From NCBI GenBank assembly GCA_022566735.1, contig JADFIG010000009.1, forward strand, positions 70,483 to 116,565: a stretch of DNA of 46,083 nucleotides, read 5' to 3'. Source of the stretch: Pseudomonadota bacterium (lineage in GTDB: Bacteria > Pseudomonadota > Gammaproteobacteria > Burkholderiales > Burkholderiaceae_C). The stretch's first letter is position 1. Each line of letters begins with the position of its first letter. The translations under genes and the position numbers were made by a program. The notes below the pieces were generated by a model. The model searched no databases, was not told where the DNA came from, and saw only the letters and a program-made list of their open reading frames with translations. Positions 37,198 to 45,310 of the stretch are shown in pieces.

Positions 37198-39569
37198 ACA
37201 CCCGGCGCGCCTTCCTGCGGCACGGCGCGCTGCTGGGCAGCGGCCTGGCCCTGGCCTGCTTCCTGCCCACCCGGGGCGACAGCCTGCCCCGCATCCTCAA
37301 GCCGGTGCCCGCGCCGCTGCCGCCAGGCGCTGCCGCGGGCTTCCAGCCCCATGTGCTGCTGCGCATCGACACGCAGGGCACGGTCACGCTGGTCGCCAAG
37401 CTGCCCGAGATGGGCCAGGGCGTGAAGACCGCCTTGCCGATGCTGATCGCCGAGGAGCTCGACGTGGACTGGCCCGCGGTGCAGGTGGTGCAGGCCGACT
37501 TCGACCCGGCCTATGGCCCGCAGACCGCGGGTGGGTCCCAGTCGGTGCCCCAGCACTTCGATGCCCTGCTGCGCCTGGGCGCCGTCGCGCGCACGCTGTT
37601 GTTGCAAGCTGCCGCCCAGGCGTGGCAGGTGCCGCCGAGCGCATGCCTGGCGCATGAGGGCGTGGTGCGCCACCCCCCCTCGGGCCGACAGCTGGGCTAC
37701 GGTGAGCTGGCCACCCGCGCCGACGCCCTGCCCGTGCCCGACGCCGCCCGCATCCCGCTCAAACCCGCGTCGCAGCGCCGCTTGCTGGGCACGCGCGTGG
37801 CCGGGGTGGACAACCGCGCCATCGTCACCGGCCAGCGTCTCTTCGGCATCGACGTTGCCCTGCCCGGCATGCTGCACGCGGTCTACGTCAAGGCGCCGGC
37901 CTTCGGCGCGCGCGTGCGCCAGGCCAACCTCGACGAGGTGAAGCGCCAGCCCGGGGTGCGCGATGCCTTCGTCATCGACAAGGAAGCCCAGGGCCAGGAC
38001 CTGCAGGGCCTGATGCCCGGCGTGGCCATCGTGGCCGACGCCACCTGGGCCGCGCAGCGCGCGCGCCGCGTCTTGCGCGTCGACTGGGACGAGGGGCCGC
38101 AGCTGGCGGTGGGCCAGGAGCACTGGGCCCGTCACCTGCAACGGGCCCAGGCGCTGCTGGACGCCACGCCGCACGCCGGCACGGTGGTCCGCCGCGATGG
38201 CGATGTCGACGCCGCCCTGGCCCGTGCCACCCACCGGGTCGAGGCCCGCTACCAGCACCCCTTCCTGCCCCACGCCACGCTGGAGCCGCAGAACGCCACC
38301 GCCTGGTGGCATGGCGAGGCCTTGCAGCCACGCCTGGAGCTGTGGGCGCCGACCCAGCACCCCGCCGGTGCGGTCGGCCGCGTGGCCAGGCTGTTGGGCA
38401 TCCCGGCGCGGCGCATCACGCTGCACCTGAGCCGCTGTGGCGGGGGCTTCGGGCGCCGGCTGAGCGCCGACTTCGTGCTGGAGGCGGCGCTCATCGCACG
38501 GCGCGTGAAGGCCCCCGTCAAGCTGACCTGGAGCCGCGAAGACGACCTGCAGCACGACCACTACCGCGCCGGCGGCATGCACCGTCTGCGCGGGGGCGTC
38601 GATGCCCAGGGCCGCTTGCTGGCCTGGGAACAGCACGCCGTCGGATTCGCCAACCCGGCACAGCGCGATGGCAGCGGCCCGCTGGAGCCCGGCCCCGGCA
38701 CCGTGCTGGGTGGCCACGAATTCCCCGCCGGTCTGGTGCCCCATGGCCTGTGGGTGCAGCACACCCAGGCCACCGGCGTGCCCATGGGGGCCTGGCGCTC
38801 GCCGGGGAGCAACGTGTTCGCCTGGGTCGGCCAGAGCTTCCTGGACGAACTGGCCCACGCCGCCGGCCAGGACCCGCTGGCCTTCCGCCTGGCCTTGCTG
38901 TCCGCGCCCTCGGCGGATGCGGGCGAAGCCGCCCAACGGCAGCGGCAACGCCAGGTGCTGCAGACCGCGGCCCAGGCGGCAGGCTGGGGGCAGGCACTGG
39001 GGCAGGCACCGGGAGAAACGCCGGATCAGGTCGCTTCAGGCACCCGGCGCGGCCGCGGCATCGCCAGCCACAGCAGCCAGGGCGGGCATGCGGCCATGGT
39101 CGCCGAGGTTTCGGTCGATGCCGAGGGACGCCTGCGCGTCGACCGCATCGTGGCCGCCGTGGACGTGGGCGAGCAGATCGTCAACCTCAGCGGGGCCGAG
39201 CAACAGGTGCAGGGCGCCGTCATCGATGGCCTCAGTGCCTTGTGGCACCAGGGGGTCGACATCGCTCAGGGCCGCGTCGTGCAAAGCAACTTCCACGACC
39301 ACCCGATGCTGCGCCTGCCCGAGGCCCCCACGCGCATCGAGGTGCACTTCGTGCGCAGCGCCCACGCCACCACCGGCCTGGGCGAGCCGGCCCTGCCGCC
39401 GGTCGCGCCTGCCGTGTGCAATGCCCTCTTCGCGGCCACCGGCGTGCGCGTGCGCGACTGGCCCTTGGCGCGCGCGCTGGATCGGGGGGTGCTGCGCACT
39501 CAGTCATCCAGCATCTCCGAGGTACCGTCCGACACCTCCAGCGACAGCACCGGCGGCGTCCAGGCATAG
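37194..39569 (+). CDS. Molybdopterin-binding large subunit (isoquinoline 1-oxidoreductase beta type), Tat-exported
   Basis: The 791-residue Mo-cofactor subunit starts with a twin-arginine signal (TRRAFLRHG followed by a hydrophobic stretch), so the enzyme is probably folded and exported to the periplasm. Family stretches are [44 protein letters not shown] for cofactor binding, and near the C-terminus [18 protein letters not shown] with the catalytic Glu of the GxGE motif. It oxidises aldehydes or N-heterocycles; substrate unknown. No cytochrome c subunit follows. The last 23 or so residues overlap the 3' end of the opposite-strand response-regulator pseudogene and look like an extension. Confidence 0.93.
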   Translation: MNTRRAFLRHGALLGSGLALACFLPTRGDSLPRILKPVPAPLPPGAAAGFQPHVLLRIDTQGTVTLVAKLPEMGQGVKTALPMLIAEELDVDWPAVQVVQADFDPAYGPQTAGGSQSVPQHFDALLRLGAVARTLLLQAAAQAWQVPPSACLAHEGVVRHPPSGRQLGYGELATRADALPVPDAARIPLKPASQRRLLGTRVAGVDNRAIVTGQRLFGIDVALPGMLHAVYVKAPAFGARVRQANLDEVKRQPGVRDAFVIDKEAQGQDLQGLMPGVAIVADATWAAQRARRVLRVDWDEGPQLAVGQEHWARHLQRAQALLDATPHAGTVVRRDGDVDAALARATHRVEARYQHPFLPHATLEPQNATAWWHGEALQPRLELWAPTQHPAGAVGRVARLLGIPARRITLHLSRCGGGFGRRLSADFVLEAALIARRVKAPVKLTWSREDDLQHDHYRAGGMHRLRGGVDAQGRLLAWEQHAVGFANPAQRDGSGPLEPGPGTVLGGHEFPAGLVPHGLWVQHTQATGVPMGAWRSPGSNVFAWVGQSFLDELAHAAGQDPLAFRLALLSAPSADAGEAAQRQRQRQVLQTAAQAAGWGQALGQAPGETPDQVASGTRRGRGIASHSSQGGHAAMVAEVSVDAEGRLRVDRIVAAVDVGEQIVNLSGAEQQVQGAVIDGLSALWHQGVDIAQGRVVQSNFHDHPMLRLPEAPTRIEVHFVRSAHATTGLGEPALPPVAPAVCNALFAATGVRVRDWPLARALDRGVLRTQSSSISEVPSDTSSDSTGGVQA

Positions 39570-40049
39570 CCCTGCCCGCGCACCGTGCGGATGGGCGGGG
39601 CTGCCACACCGAGTTCGCGCAGGCGCCGGCGCAGGCGCGACACCACGCCTTCAACCATCTCGATGTGCCGCCCCTGGCCGGACAGGCCGATGCGCACCAT
39701 CACCTCGGCACGCAACATCACCTGCCCGGGCCGCGATGCCAGCAACTGCAGCAGCCGCACCTCGCTGTCGGCCAGGGTGGCGGCCGCCTGTCCCGGCAGG
39801 CTCAGGGTGCGCGCCCGGCAGTCCAGTCGGCCGTGAGTCACCTCCGTGCCAGACCTGCTGCCATGCCTTGCGCCATGCCCTTCACCTCGCGAGCGCCCCC
39901 GCAGCGCGGCCCCGACGCGCGCAGCGATCTCGCGCGCACCAAAGGGCGGCACCACGATGGCATCGGCCCCCATCGCCCTCGCGTTCGAGATAGCAAGACA
40001 GCATCGCAGTGAGCTCGACATCGTCGTCGACAAGCAGGACCGTGGTCAT
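39500..40049 (-). pseudogene. OmpR/PhoB-type response regulator with internal deletion and frameshift in the receiver domain
   Basis: From ATG 40049 the minus strand reads MTTVLLVDDDVELTAMLSCY then LEREG, a perfect receiver N-terminus with its acidic pocket. At about 39970-39978 the frame breaks and joins MGADAIVVPPFGAREIAARV, the last strand and helix of a receiver. Some 70-75 residues are missing, including the phosphoacceptor Asp, and the two parts are in different frames. The C-terminal winged-helix DNA-binding domain is intact ([39 protein letters not shown]). A downstream ATG at 39973 could still express that domain alone. No sensor kinase gene is adjacent. Confidence 0.85.
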
Positions 40050-40252
40050 CGCAGGGGGTGGCAGTTCGGCCGAGTATCCCCTTGCCCCTCACCGCACATG
40101 CCTGGCACGCCGCGGCTTTACCTCGCTTCACCTGCCTTGACAAAGGCGATACGCGCCCACCCCATCGCCCGCCCGCATTCACCCCGGCCCTGCAGGGACT
40201 CCCCGGCATCGCCTAGGATGGCCCACCCCACCCGACTTCACCACACCGACTC

Positions 40253-41302
40253 ATGCAGCAACGACCTCTTGGCCGCACCGGCCTCCAGGTGAGCGCCATC
40301 GCCCTGGGCACCATGACCTGGGGCCAGCAGAACACCGAAGCCGATGCCCACGCGCAGCTCGACTTGGCCCTGGACGCCGGCATCAACCTCATCGACACGG
40401 CCGAGATGTACCCGGTGCCACCGCGCGCCGACACCCAGGGCCTGACCGAGCGCCACATCGGCAGCTGGTTGAAGAAGACCGGCCGGCGCCAGGACATCGT
40501 GCTGGCCACCAAGGTCACCGGGCCGGCGCGCCAGGCCGGCCGCCCCGGCCACGTGCGCGATGGCCGCCTGCTGCTGACGCGCGCCAACCTCTTCGAGGCC
40601 ATCGACCTCAGCCTGCAGCGCCTGCAGACCGACCACATCGACCTCTACCAGCTGCACTGGCCCGACCGCTCCACCAACATGTTCGGGCAGCTCGGCTACA
40701 CCCACGTGCGCGACGAGGTGCCCACCCCGATCGAGGAAACGCTGTCGGCGCTGCAGGCGCTGGTGCAGGCGGGCAAGGTCCGCCACATCGGCATCTCCAA
40801 CGAAACGCCCTGGGGCCTGAGCCGCTACCTGCACCTGGCCGACACCCTCGGCCTGCCGCGCGTGGCCAGCATCCAGAACCCCTACAGCCTGGTCAACCGC
40901 AGCTTCGAGATCGGCCTGGCCGAGATGGCCATCCGCGAAGACGTCGGCCTGCTGGCCTACTCGCCACTGGCCTTCGGCGTGCTCAGCGGCAAGTACCTCG
41001 GCGGCCAGCGCCCCGAAGGCGCCCGCCTGAGCCTGTTCGACCGCTTCACGCGCTACACCAACGACAACACCGCGCTGGCCACGCAGGCCTATGTCGCACT
41101 GTTCCGCGACCACGGCATCGACCCGGCCCAGGGCGCCCTGGCCTATGTGAACAGCCGCGACTTCGTGAGCTCCACCATCATCGGCGCGACCTCGCTGGCG
41201 CAGCTGCGCAGCAACATCGACAGCCACGCCCTGGTGCTGCCGCAGGCCGTGCTCGACGGCATCGAGGCCATCCACCGGCGCTACCCGAATCCGGCGCCTT
41301 GA
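40253..41302 (+). CDS. Aldo/keto reductase, Tas-like NADP(H)-dependent family
   Basis: The 349-residue protein is a TIM-barrel aldo/keto reductase with the complete catalytic tetrad: Asp48 and Tyr53 (DTAEMYP), Lys87 (LATKV) and His135 (YQLHW). The NADPH-binding C-terminal part has STIIGATSLAQLRSNI. The YPVPPRADTQGLTE region is characteristic of Tas-type members. Substrate unknown. ATG 40253 lacks a clear ribosome site. It is the last chromosomal gene before the tRNA-Val remnant, on the left flank of the integrated element. Confidence 0.93.
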   Translation: MQQRPLGRTGLQVSAIALGTMTWGQQNTEADAHAQLDLALDAGINLIDTAEMYPVPPRADTQGLTERHIGSWLKKTGRRQDIVLATKVTGPARQAGRPGHVRDGRLLLTRANLFEAIDLSLQRLQTDHIDLYQLHWPDRSTNMFGQLGYTHVRDEVPTPIEETLSALQALVQAGKVRHIGISNETPWGLSRYLHLADTLGLPRVASIQNPYSLVNRSFEIGLAEMAIREDVGLLAYSPLAFGVLSGKYLGGQRPEGARLSLFDRFTRYTNDNTALATQAYVALFRDHGIDPAQGALAYVNSRDFVSSTIIGATSLAQLRSNIDSHALVLPQAVLDGIEAIHRRYPNPAP

Positions 41303-41316
41303 GCCGCTTCGACAAA

Positions 41317-41352
41317 GAAAAAACCCTCTCAAATCAACGACTTGCGAGGGTT
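41317..41352 (-). terminator. Rho-independent terminator of the former tRNA-Val gene
   Basis: On the minus strand AACCCTC pairs with GAGGGTT (7 bp). After one G-A mismatch a further CAAG/TTTG pairing follows, around a TCGTTGA loop, and then a run of six Ts. It lies just past the 3' CCA of the tRNA remnant, on the chromosome side. It fits a tRNA gene transcribed leftwards. Confidence 0.8.
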
Positions 41353-41435
41353 CTGTCCTGGTGGGCGGTGCAGGGTTCGAACCTGCGACCCCTGCCGTGT
41401 GAAAGCAAAAAATCGGTCTTTCAGATCAACGACTT
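41329..41435. repeat. Pair of 15-bp direct repeats bracketing the tRNA-Val remnant
   Basis: TCAAATCAACGACTT at 41329-41343 and TCAGATCAACGACTT at 41421-41435 agree at 14 of 15 positions and are 92 bp apart. The first lies inside the terminator hairpin, the second in the AT-rich element side. They may be integrase arm sites or traces of an earlier integration. Confidence 0.7.
41359..41403 (-). tRNA. tRNA-Val(CAC) 3' half: attachment site of an integrated element
   Basis: On the minus strand the sequence gives, in order, the anticodon loop TTCACAC (CAC anticodon), the 3' anticodon stem GGCAG, variable loop GGGTC, the T arm GCAGG-TTCGAAC-CCTGC, acceptor strand ACCGCCC, discriminator A and CCA. 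The 5' half is missing: instead of CTGCC before the loop the sequence reads TTGCT and then runs into AT-rich DNA. This is the classic result of site-specific integration into a tRNA gene, with crossover near the anticodon loop. The intact tRNA should be rebuilt at the element's other end, outside the window. The remnant itself cannot be functional. Confidence 0.85.
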
Positions 41436-41564
41436 AGAGAAAAACTCCAATAACTACAATCACTTAGCGTACTTCAGTGTACTTGTTTGTCCTTCGATAT
41501 CCAAGTGTCAGTGTCCCAAAATTGTCCCAGCGGCGAGGGGTGCGCGCCCCTGGGCACAAGAGGC

Positions 41565-41993
41565 TCATGTTGGCGTCCAAACGGCCTTCACGCCCAGCCT
41601 GCGGCCACGCCACGTCCACACGTCCGCCACCTCAACGCGATAGCGTCCTTCCTCTGGGCTGCTTCCGTGAACAACCAAGGCTCCATCGTCGATGTCGATG
41701 CGCTGTACGGCAAAGGTGCGGGACGGGAACACGTAGACGAACTTTCCCAGCATCTTGCTGTGCAAGGGCTTGAATCCCTTGCCCAGCAAGGTCACGAAGG
41801 TCAACTCTTCGTAGGGACAGTCGCAGTCCGTGAAGATCAGGTAGCCACGTTCCGTTTCGTACTGATCGACCAGGCTGACACCTTCCAGCTTGTAGGGTGT
41901 TCTAACGCCGTCAACCAGGAGCGGGGCATGGGTGGCTTCAGGGTCCTGCGCGACGGCTTCGATGTCGAGCGCGAACCGGCTGATCTTCTTCAT
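41565..41993 (-). CDS. Unknown 142-aa island protein
   Basis: The product is a soluble, beta-rich-looking protein with no signal peptide or TM helix. It has an internal CDCPYEEL motif and aromatic-rich C-terminal half (VWTWRGRRLGVKAVW). I do not recognise a family. It follows the PAAR/His-Cys/membrane-protein operon on the same strand after 69 bp and is the last gene before the attachment site, so it may be a further immunity or accessory gene of that cassette. ATG 41993 has GAGGGG about ten bases upstream. Base composition is lower in GC than the chromosomal flank. Confidence 0.7.
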   Translation of the reverse strand: MKKISRFALDIEAVAQDPEATHAPLLVDGVRTPYKLEGVSLVDQYETERGYLIFTDCDCPYEELTFVTLLGKGFKPLHSKMLGKFVYVFPSRTFAVQRIDIDDGALVVHGSSPEEGRYRVEVADVWTWRGRRLGVKAVWTPT

Positions 41994-42062
41994 CGCTGCA
42001 GCCCCTCAGCCATCGCAGGCCGATGCATCACAGAACAAGGGCGCCGAGCTGAACCTGCACCG

Positions 42063-42374
42063 TCATCGCCCGAGCGCCGCCCAGCTCGGTTTGTCAGGCA
42101 TACCGAGGCGAATCCACTCCTCGTATTGCAACAACAAGTTGAAGTGGATGGCCCCGCCAACGACGACCAATGTGGCCAGAGTCACTGCACATGCCAGCAG
42201 CCGAAGACGACTTTGGGAAAGGGCTGCGGAGATGACCGAGAAGCCCGCAACCCCCATGAACAACGAGGGCTCGAAGCCAATGTGGTTGTCCGGCACCCAG
42301 AAAGCTCGATACAAGACCCACACCGTCATCATGACGGGTGGGATCAGCAACAGAACTGCAATGGTCTTCTTCAC
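42063..42374 (-). CDS. Small three-TM membrane protein, candidate immunity protein
   Basis: The 103-residue protein has three hydrophobic segments: about 5-25 (LLLIPPVMMTVWVLYRAFW), 33-50 and 58-80. A short charged C-terminus follows. The start is GTG 42374, overlapping the stop of the upstream gene in a GTGA arrangement. That fixes the start and shows coupled translation. It is placed directly after a PAAR gene and a putative His-Cys effector, the position normally taken by an immunity gene in T6SS cassettes. An inner-membrane immunity protein would fit an effector acting in the periplasm or membrane. No family recognised; role is inference. Confidence 0.7.
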   Translation of the reverse strand: MKKTIAVLLLIPPVMMTVWVLYRAFWVPDNHIGFEPSLFMGVAGFSVISAALSQSRLRLLACAVTLATLVVVGGAIHFNLLLQYEEWIRLGMPDKPSWAALGR

Positions 42375-43048
42375 GGGTTGAACACCTTCTCGGGCATGGC
42401 GCTTCCATCACCCAGGATGCCATTTTTCTTGCGATGAAAGGCCCAGAGGTAAACCACCTTCGACGATGGTGAAACCTCCTCGTAATGATCCTTTGAGGTT
42501 GAGAAGTACGAGTAGCCCATCTGGCCAGATGTTTTCACCCCTTGGGCTTTGGCCATGACCTCTGCCACGGCCCATGAGCGGCGCTCACCAACCATTGCCG
42601 TGTTGCAGCCCCGCAGATCGAGCTTGGCACCTGGCGCCCACGGCAACCTAGGAAGCGCGTGCATCTCGTCTTTCTTCAGCGTGGCATCGGCACCGGGCGC
42701 CATGGGCGCGAACTCGAAGCCGCTGTTCTCGCCGGTCGGCTTGCTGGCATGGAGAAACAAGAGGCCGCGAGTGACCTCTAAACCTTGTGATCTGGCCTCC
42801 ATGGCGATCTCGGCCCACACGCGCTTGAAGTCTTCCTCATGCCGAACCTCTTTCAAGATCACCACGTCTTGCACCGGATCCCATGACGACGCGGCCTTCA
42901 GCTCTTGCACCTCAGTCTCAAGGGCGCGCTTGAATGCATGGTCCTTGACCTGGTAGTAAATCCCGAACGTCAGTCGCTTCTTCGGCACGGGCACTCGAAC
43001 AGGCGTCTTATCCGACTTGTGGGTCAGTGTTGCGGTCAATGTGGTCAT
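42371..43048 (-). CDS. Putative T6SS effector with caspase/CHAT-like His-Cys pattern
   Basis: The 225-residue protein has a clan-CD-like pattern. After hydrophobic strand RGLLFLHAS, His100 is a candidate catalytic residue; 48 residues later strand AKLDLRGCNTAM puts Cys148 in a GCNT motif resembling the ACNT of CHAT and caspase-like peptidases. AEVMAKAQGVKTSGQMGYSYFS then matches the helix and strand that follow in those proteins. No signal peptide or TM helix is seen. It begins one base after the stop of the PAAR gene (TGACATG) and overlaps the membrane-protein gene downstream, so the three form an operon. A PAAR-loaded toxin is the simplest reading; substrate unknown. Confidence 0.65.
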   Translation of the reverse strand: MTTLTATLTHKSDKTPVRVPVPKKRLTFGIYYQVKDHAFKRALETEVQELKAASSWDPVQDVVILKEVRHEEDFKRVWAEIAMEARSQGLEVTRGLLFLHASKPTGENSGFEFAPMAPGADATLKKDEMHALPRLPWAPGAKLDLRGCNTAMVGERRSWAVAEVMAKAQGVKTSGQMGYSYFSTSKDHYEEVSPSSKVVYLWAFHRKKNGILGDGSAMPEKVFNP

Positions 43049-43049
43049 G

Positions 43050-43589
43050 TCACGCCACCAATTCAATCTTGACTTCTGCGGGTTCGTGCCACGACACACG
43101 CTGGGTCAAGCCCTCGGCATCGGACACCCCTTCTGCCGTCCCACCTGGCCATGTGATTCGATACTTCTGGCCCTTGATCGGCAAGCCTGAGACTTCGTCA
43201 ACCAAGTGGAACTGTTGGTCGAAATCATGTCCTGGCGTTACCTGTGAAGGTTGCAAGCCTGCAGAAGCCCCATGAGCAGCCCCCACCTGCTGGGGACCGC
43301 CCGACGAAGCACTCGCTGCGCCTCCATCACCGATGCGCGACACCACCTGGCTGGAGATCAAGGTAGCCCCACACGCGCACTTGTCCCCGTGCCGGGCCAC
43401 CGGGGCGCCATCAACGATCATGGTCGGATCACCCGTGACAATCACCGTGGTGCCGTGCCCCTTCTTCGGACAGGTCACCTGGTCGCCCACGCGAGCCAAG
43501 CGTTTGCCATGCGTGTCGGTGGTCATGGTCGAGCCAATGACCACGCCGCCGTGATCGGTCTGGTCACCGATGACGATGAACGGCCTCAT
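43050..43589 (-). CDS. PAAR-domain protein with C-terminal beta-domain extension (T6SS spike tip)
   Basis: The 179-residue protein has a PAAR domain at about residues 1-88: MRPFIVIGDQTDHGG at the start, RVGDQVTCPKKGHG, and DGAPVARHGDKCACGATLI with the Cys and His residues that hold the zinc. A Ser/Gly/Ala linker (88-118) leads to a C-terminal domain (DEVSGLPIKGQKYRITWPGG). This resembles the transthyretin-like modules attached to PAAR and VgrG proteins. PAAR proteins sharpen the VgrG spike and carry effectors. ATG 43589 is preceded by GGGG; the frame continues 14 codons upstream without support. It is the first gene of the candidate effector operon. Confidence 0.92.
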   Translation of the reverse strand: MRPFIVIGDQTDHGGVVIGSTMTTDTHGKRLARVGDQVTCPKKGHGTTVIVTGDPTMIVDGAPVARHGDKCACGATLISSQVVSRIGDGGAASASSGGPQQVGAAHGASAGLQPSQVTPGHDFDQQFHLVDEVSGLPIKGQKYRITWPGGTAEGVSDAEGLTQRVSWHEPAEVKIELVA

Positions 43590-43654
43590 GTTTTCCCCAA
43601 GTTTGTTTGGCCGAAACTGTATCAGCGGCATCAGAAACGACAGGGGCCAACTGA

Positions 43655-43694
43655 GGGGGTAACGGTAACGTAGCGTTACTCGTTACCTACCCCC
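43655..43694. repeat. Strong GTAACG palindrome/hairpin between island genes
   Basis: Two tandem GTAACG units (GGTAACGGTAACG) are followed by TAG and two inverted units (CGTTACTCGTTACC). The whole is extended by GGGGG and CCCCC arms. Folding needs only one bulged base in the stem and a short TA bulge near the base. It lies between the stop of the 407-aa gene and the PAAR gene start, both on minus, and has no T-run. It could be an operator for the PAAR operon, a mRNA barrier or an origin-type element; none is proven. Confidence 0.7.
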
Positions 43695-43706
43695 AAGGCA
43701 TAGCGC

Positions 43707-44930
43707 CTAACGTCGGTGGCCGTCCATGTAGGCCAACAACTGCGCGACCGTCACTTCAACTCGGCCAGAGGCCCTTGTATCGACAGCTCCGCCGACCGAC
43801 ACCAAATCGTCTGCGGACACACCCAACCCCACGAGTTCGTCAAAGTAGACGCGGCGCCATTGGGTCAAACAGTCGCGCCAAGCATCCTCCGTTGCAAAGC
43901 CAGCCAGCTGCATCGGTACGCCAAGATTCAAGACCCCACGCTGGTGGTCTGCGCTCCCCCACAGAAATAGCCGCAGGATCATCGTCAGGCGCGCCAACGT
44001 GCCCAGGTGACCTGAAGGCGCACCGCACGCAACAGCGCCCACCTCCGAGCCGGCCAGAGCCACCAGCGTTGCCAGCTCCAACGACCAGGCACGACGCAGG
44101 CAACTTGGCATGTCGGGGCGTTCACAGGCAAATGCCAGCAGAAAGGGAATCAGGCTGAATCGGTCTTGGCGGCCATACAGGTCGCGGACGCCAAGCGAGC
44201 TGGCATACGCGCAAGGCGATACCTGGCCAGCGAGCACGCGAGCCTCATCTTTCGGCGACGCGTACTTGAAGAAGTTCATCGAGTGAAACCAACCAGGGCC
44301 GAACTGTAGATCGCCATGCCATGCTGATCCCACGGGTAGCAACGCACCAGTTGTGAATGGTGACCACACCTGGTGGCATGCATTCAGCAGGCGATCAATG
44401 TTCTGGCGATGGGCGACCAGCCTGTCGCCGGCGTCCACCTCACCGTCTGCAAGCACCTGTAGGGCCGCAAGATGCCGCTGTGCGGGCTGGCCTAGCTCTG
44501 GTGAATCAAACCAGCGCGAGTGGACCCCAGGGAAAGCCTTGCGCGCCTTGGGCTGCTTCGGCCCACCAGTCGTGCACCAAGACCGCCAGGTACGAGGGTC
44601 CTTTGCTGGCGTATCAGGGTGCATCAAGACACGGTCGACAGCGTCATCAGAAAGGTCGACCACATCCGTCTGCAAGACCTCACGCATCCAAGCACGGCAC
44701 AGCGCGGTGCCGCGCATGCTGGCCGCCACTTCGCTCAGATCTGGGCGATCCAACTTGACCAAGGTTTCAAGCTCACGAGGGTGGCACCCCACTTCGCTGG
44801 CCACCGACTCCAAGGCCGCCCAAAACGAAAAGTGTTCGTGCCTCCTGCTGTTCACCAGCTGCACGGCTCTGCTCTTCTCTTCGGCGCTCAGCTCTGCCGG
44901 TTCACGCGTTGCTTTCGTCGGTGATCCCAT
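43707..44930 (-). CDS. Unknown island protein with transposase-like N-terminal helix-turn-helix
   Basis: The product is about 407 residues from ATG 44930. Residues about 13-60 (ELSAEEKSRAVQLV ... FWAALESVASEVGCHPREL) follow the pattern of the N-terminal HTH of IS3-type OrfA transposases. The remaining 340 residues are unlike any transposase I know and contain no DDE pattern. They are rich in Trp, Leu and Ala, with SLELATLVALAGSEVGAVACG as a helical stretch near 290. The start is uncertain: ATG 44966, ATG 45023 and TTG 45047 are in frame. A TTGACA (minus, 44987-44992) could be a -35 element and would favour 44930. It diverges from the HTH gene at 45050. Confidence 0.6.
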   Translation of the reverse strand: MGSPTKATREPAELSAEEKSRAVQLVNSRRHEHFSFWAALESVASEVGCHPRELETLVKLDRPDLSEVAASMRGTALCRAWMREVLQTDVVDLSDDAVDRVLMHPDTPAKDPRTWRSWCTTGGPKQPKARKAFPGVHSRWFDSPELGQPAQRHLAALQVLADGEVDAGDRLVAHRQNIDRLLNACHQVWSPFTTGALLPVGSAWHGDLQFGPGWFHSMNFFKYASPKDEARVLAGQVSPCAYASSLGVRDLYGRQDRFSLIPFLLAFACERPDMPSCLRRAWSLELATLVALAGSEVGAVACGAPSGHLGTLARLTMILRLFLWGSADHQRGVLNLGVPMQLAGFATEDAWRDCLTQWRRVYFDELVGLGVSADDLVSVGGAVDTRASGRVEVTVAQLLAYMDGHRR

Positions 44931-45049
44931 GCCTGTCAAACAAATGTGAGTAGAAAACTCTGCCATTGTTTGTTTGCCGGTGCGGCTGTCAACAGGAACC
45001 ATGCGATCCATGTACTTCGCCATCTCTTGAGATGCAACGGGCTTCAAAC

Positions 45050-45310
45050 ATGGACAAAGACTTCTACACGGTCGAAGAAATCGCGGGACTGCTTCGTGTG
45101 CAAGTCAGCGCAGTTCGCAATCGTCTGAGCCGATGCGATCCTACCCTGCCGCCTTCACTGCGCGTCGGCGGACGCCGGCTGTTTCCTGTGGCGGCCTATG
45201 AAGCATGGAAAGCGCAGCTCATGGACAACACGCCGGTTGCGATGGCCACACGCGCAGATGAGCCAAGGCGCGGGCGTCCACGTCATGCAACGCAGGGCCG
45301 ACTCGCATGA
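45050..45310 (+). CDS. Helix-turn-helix DNA-binding protein (AlpA/excisionase type)
   Basis: The 86-residue protein begins MDKDFYTVEEIAGLLRVQVSAV, the winged-HTH start of MerR/excisionase/AlpA-type proteins. RVGGRRLFPVAAYEAW follows, with the typical wing and last helix. The basic C-terminus (RRGRPRHATQGRLA) is likely to touch DNA. Such proteins act as directionality factors or activators in integrated elements. ATG 45050 is chosen; ATG 45032 is an alternative six codons earlier. The stop overlaps the next ATG in an ATGA arrangement, so the two genes are coupled. Confidence 0.85.
   Translation: MDKDFYTVEEIAGLLRVQVSAVRNRLSRCDPTLPPSLRVGGRRLFPVAAYEAWKAQLMDNTPVAMATRADEPRRGRPRHATQGRLA

Noticed and set aside
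41359..41403. Possible complete tRNA gene
   Set aside because: Only the half from the anticodon loop to CCA is present; no D arm or 5' acceptor strand follows on the minus strand.
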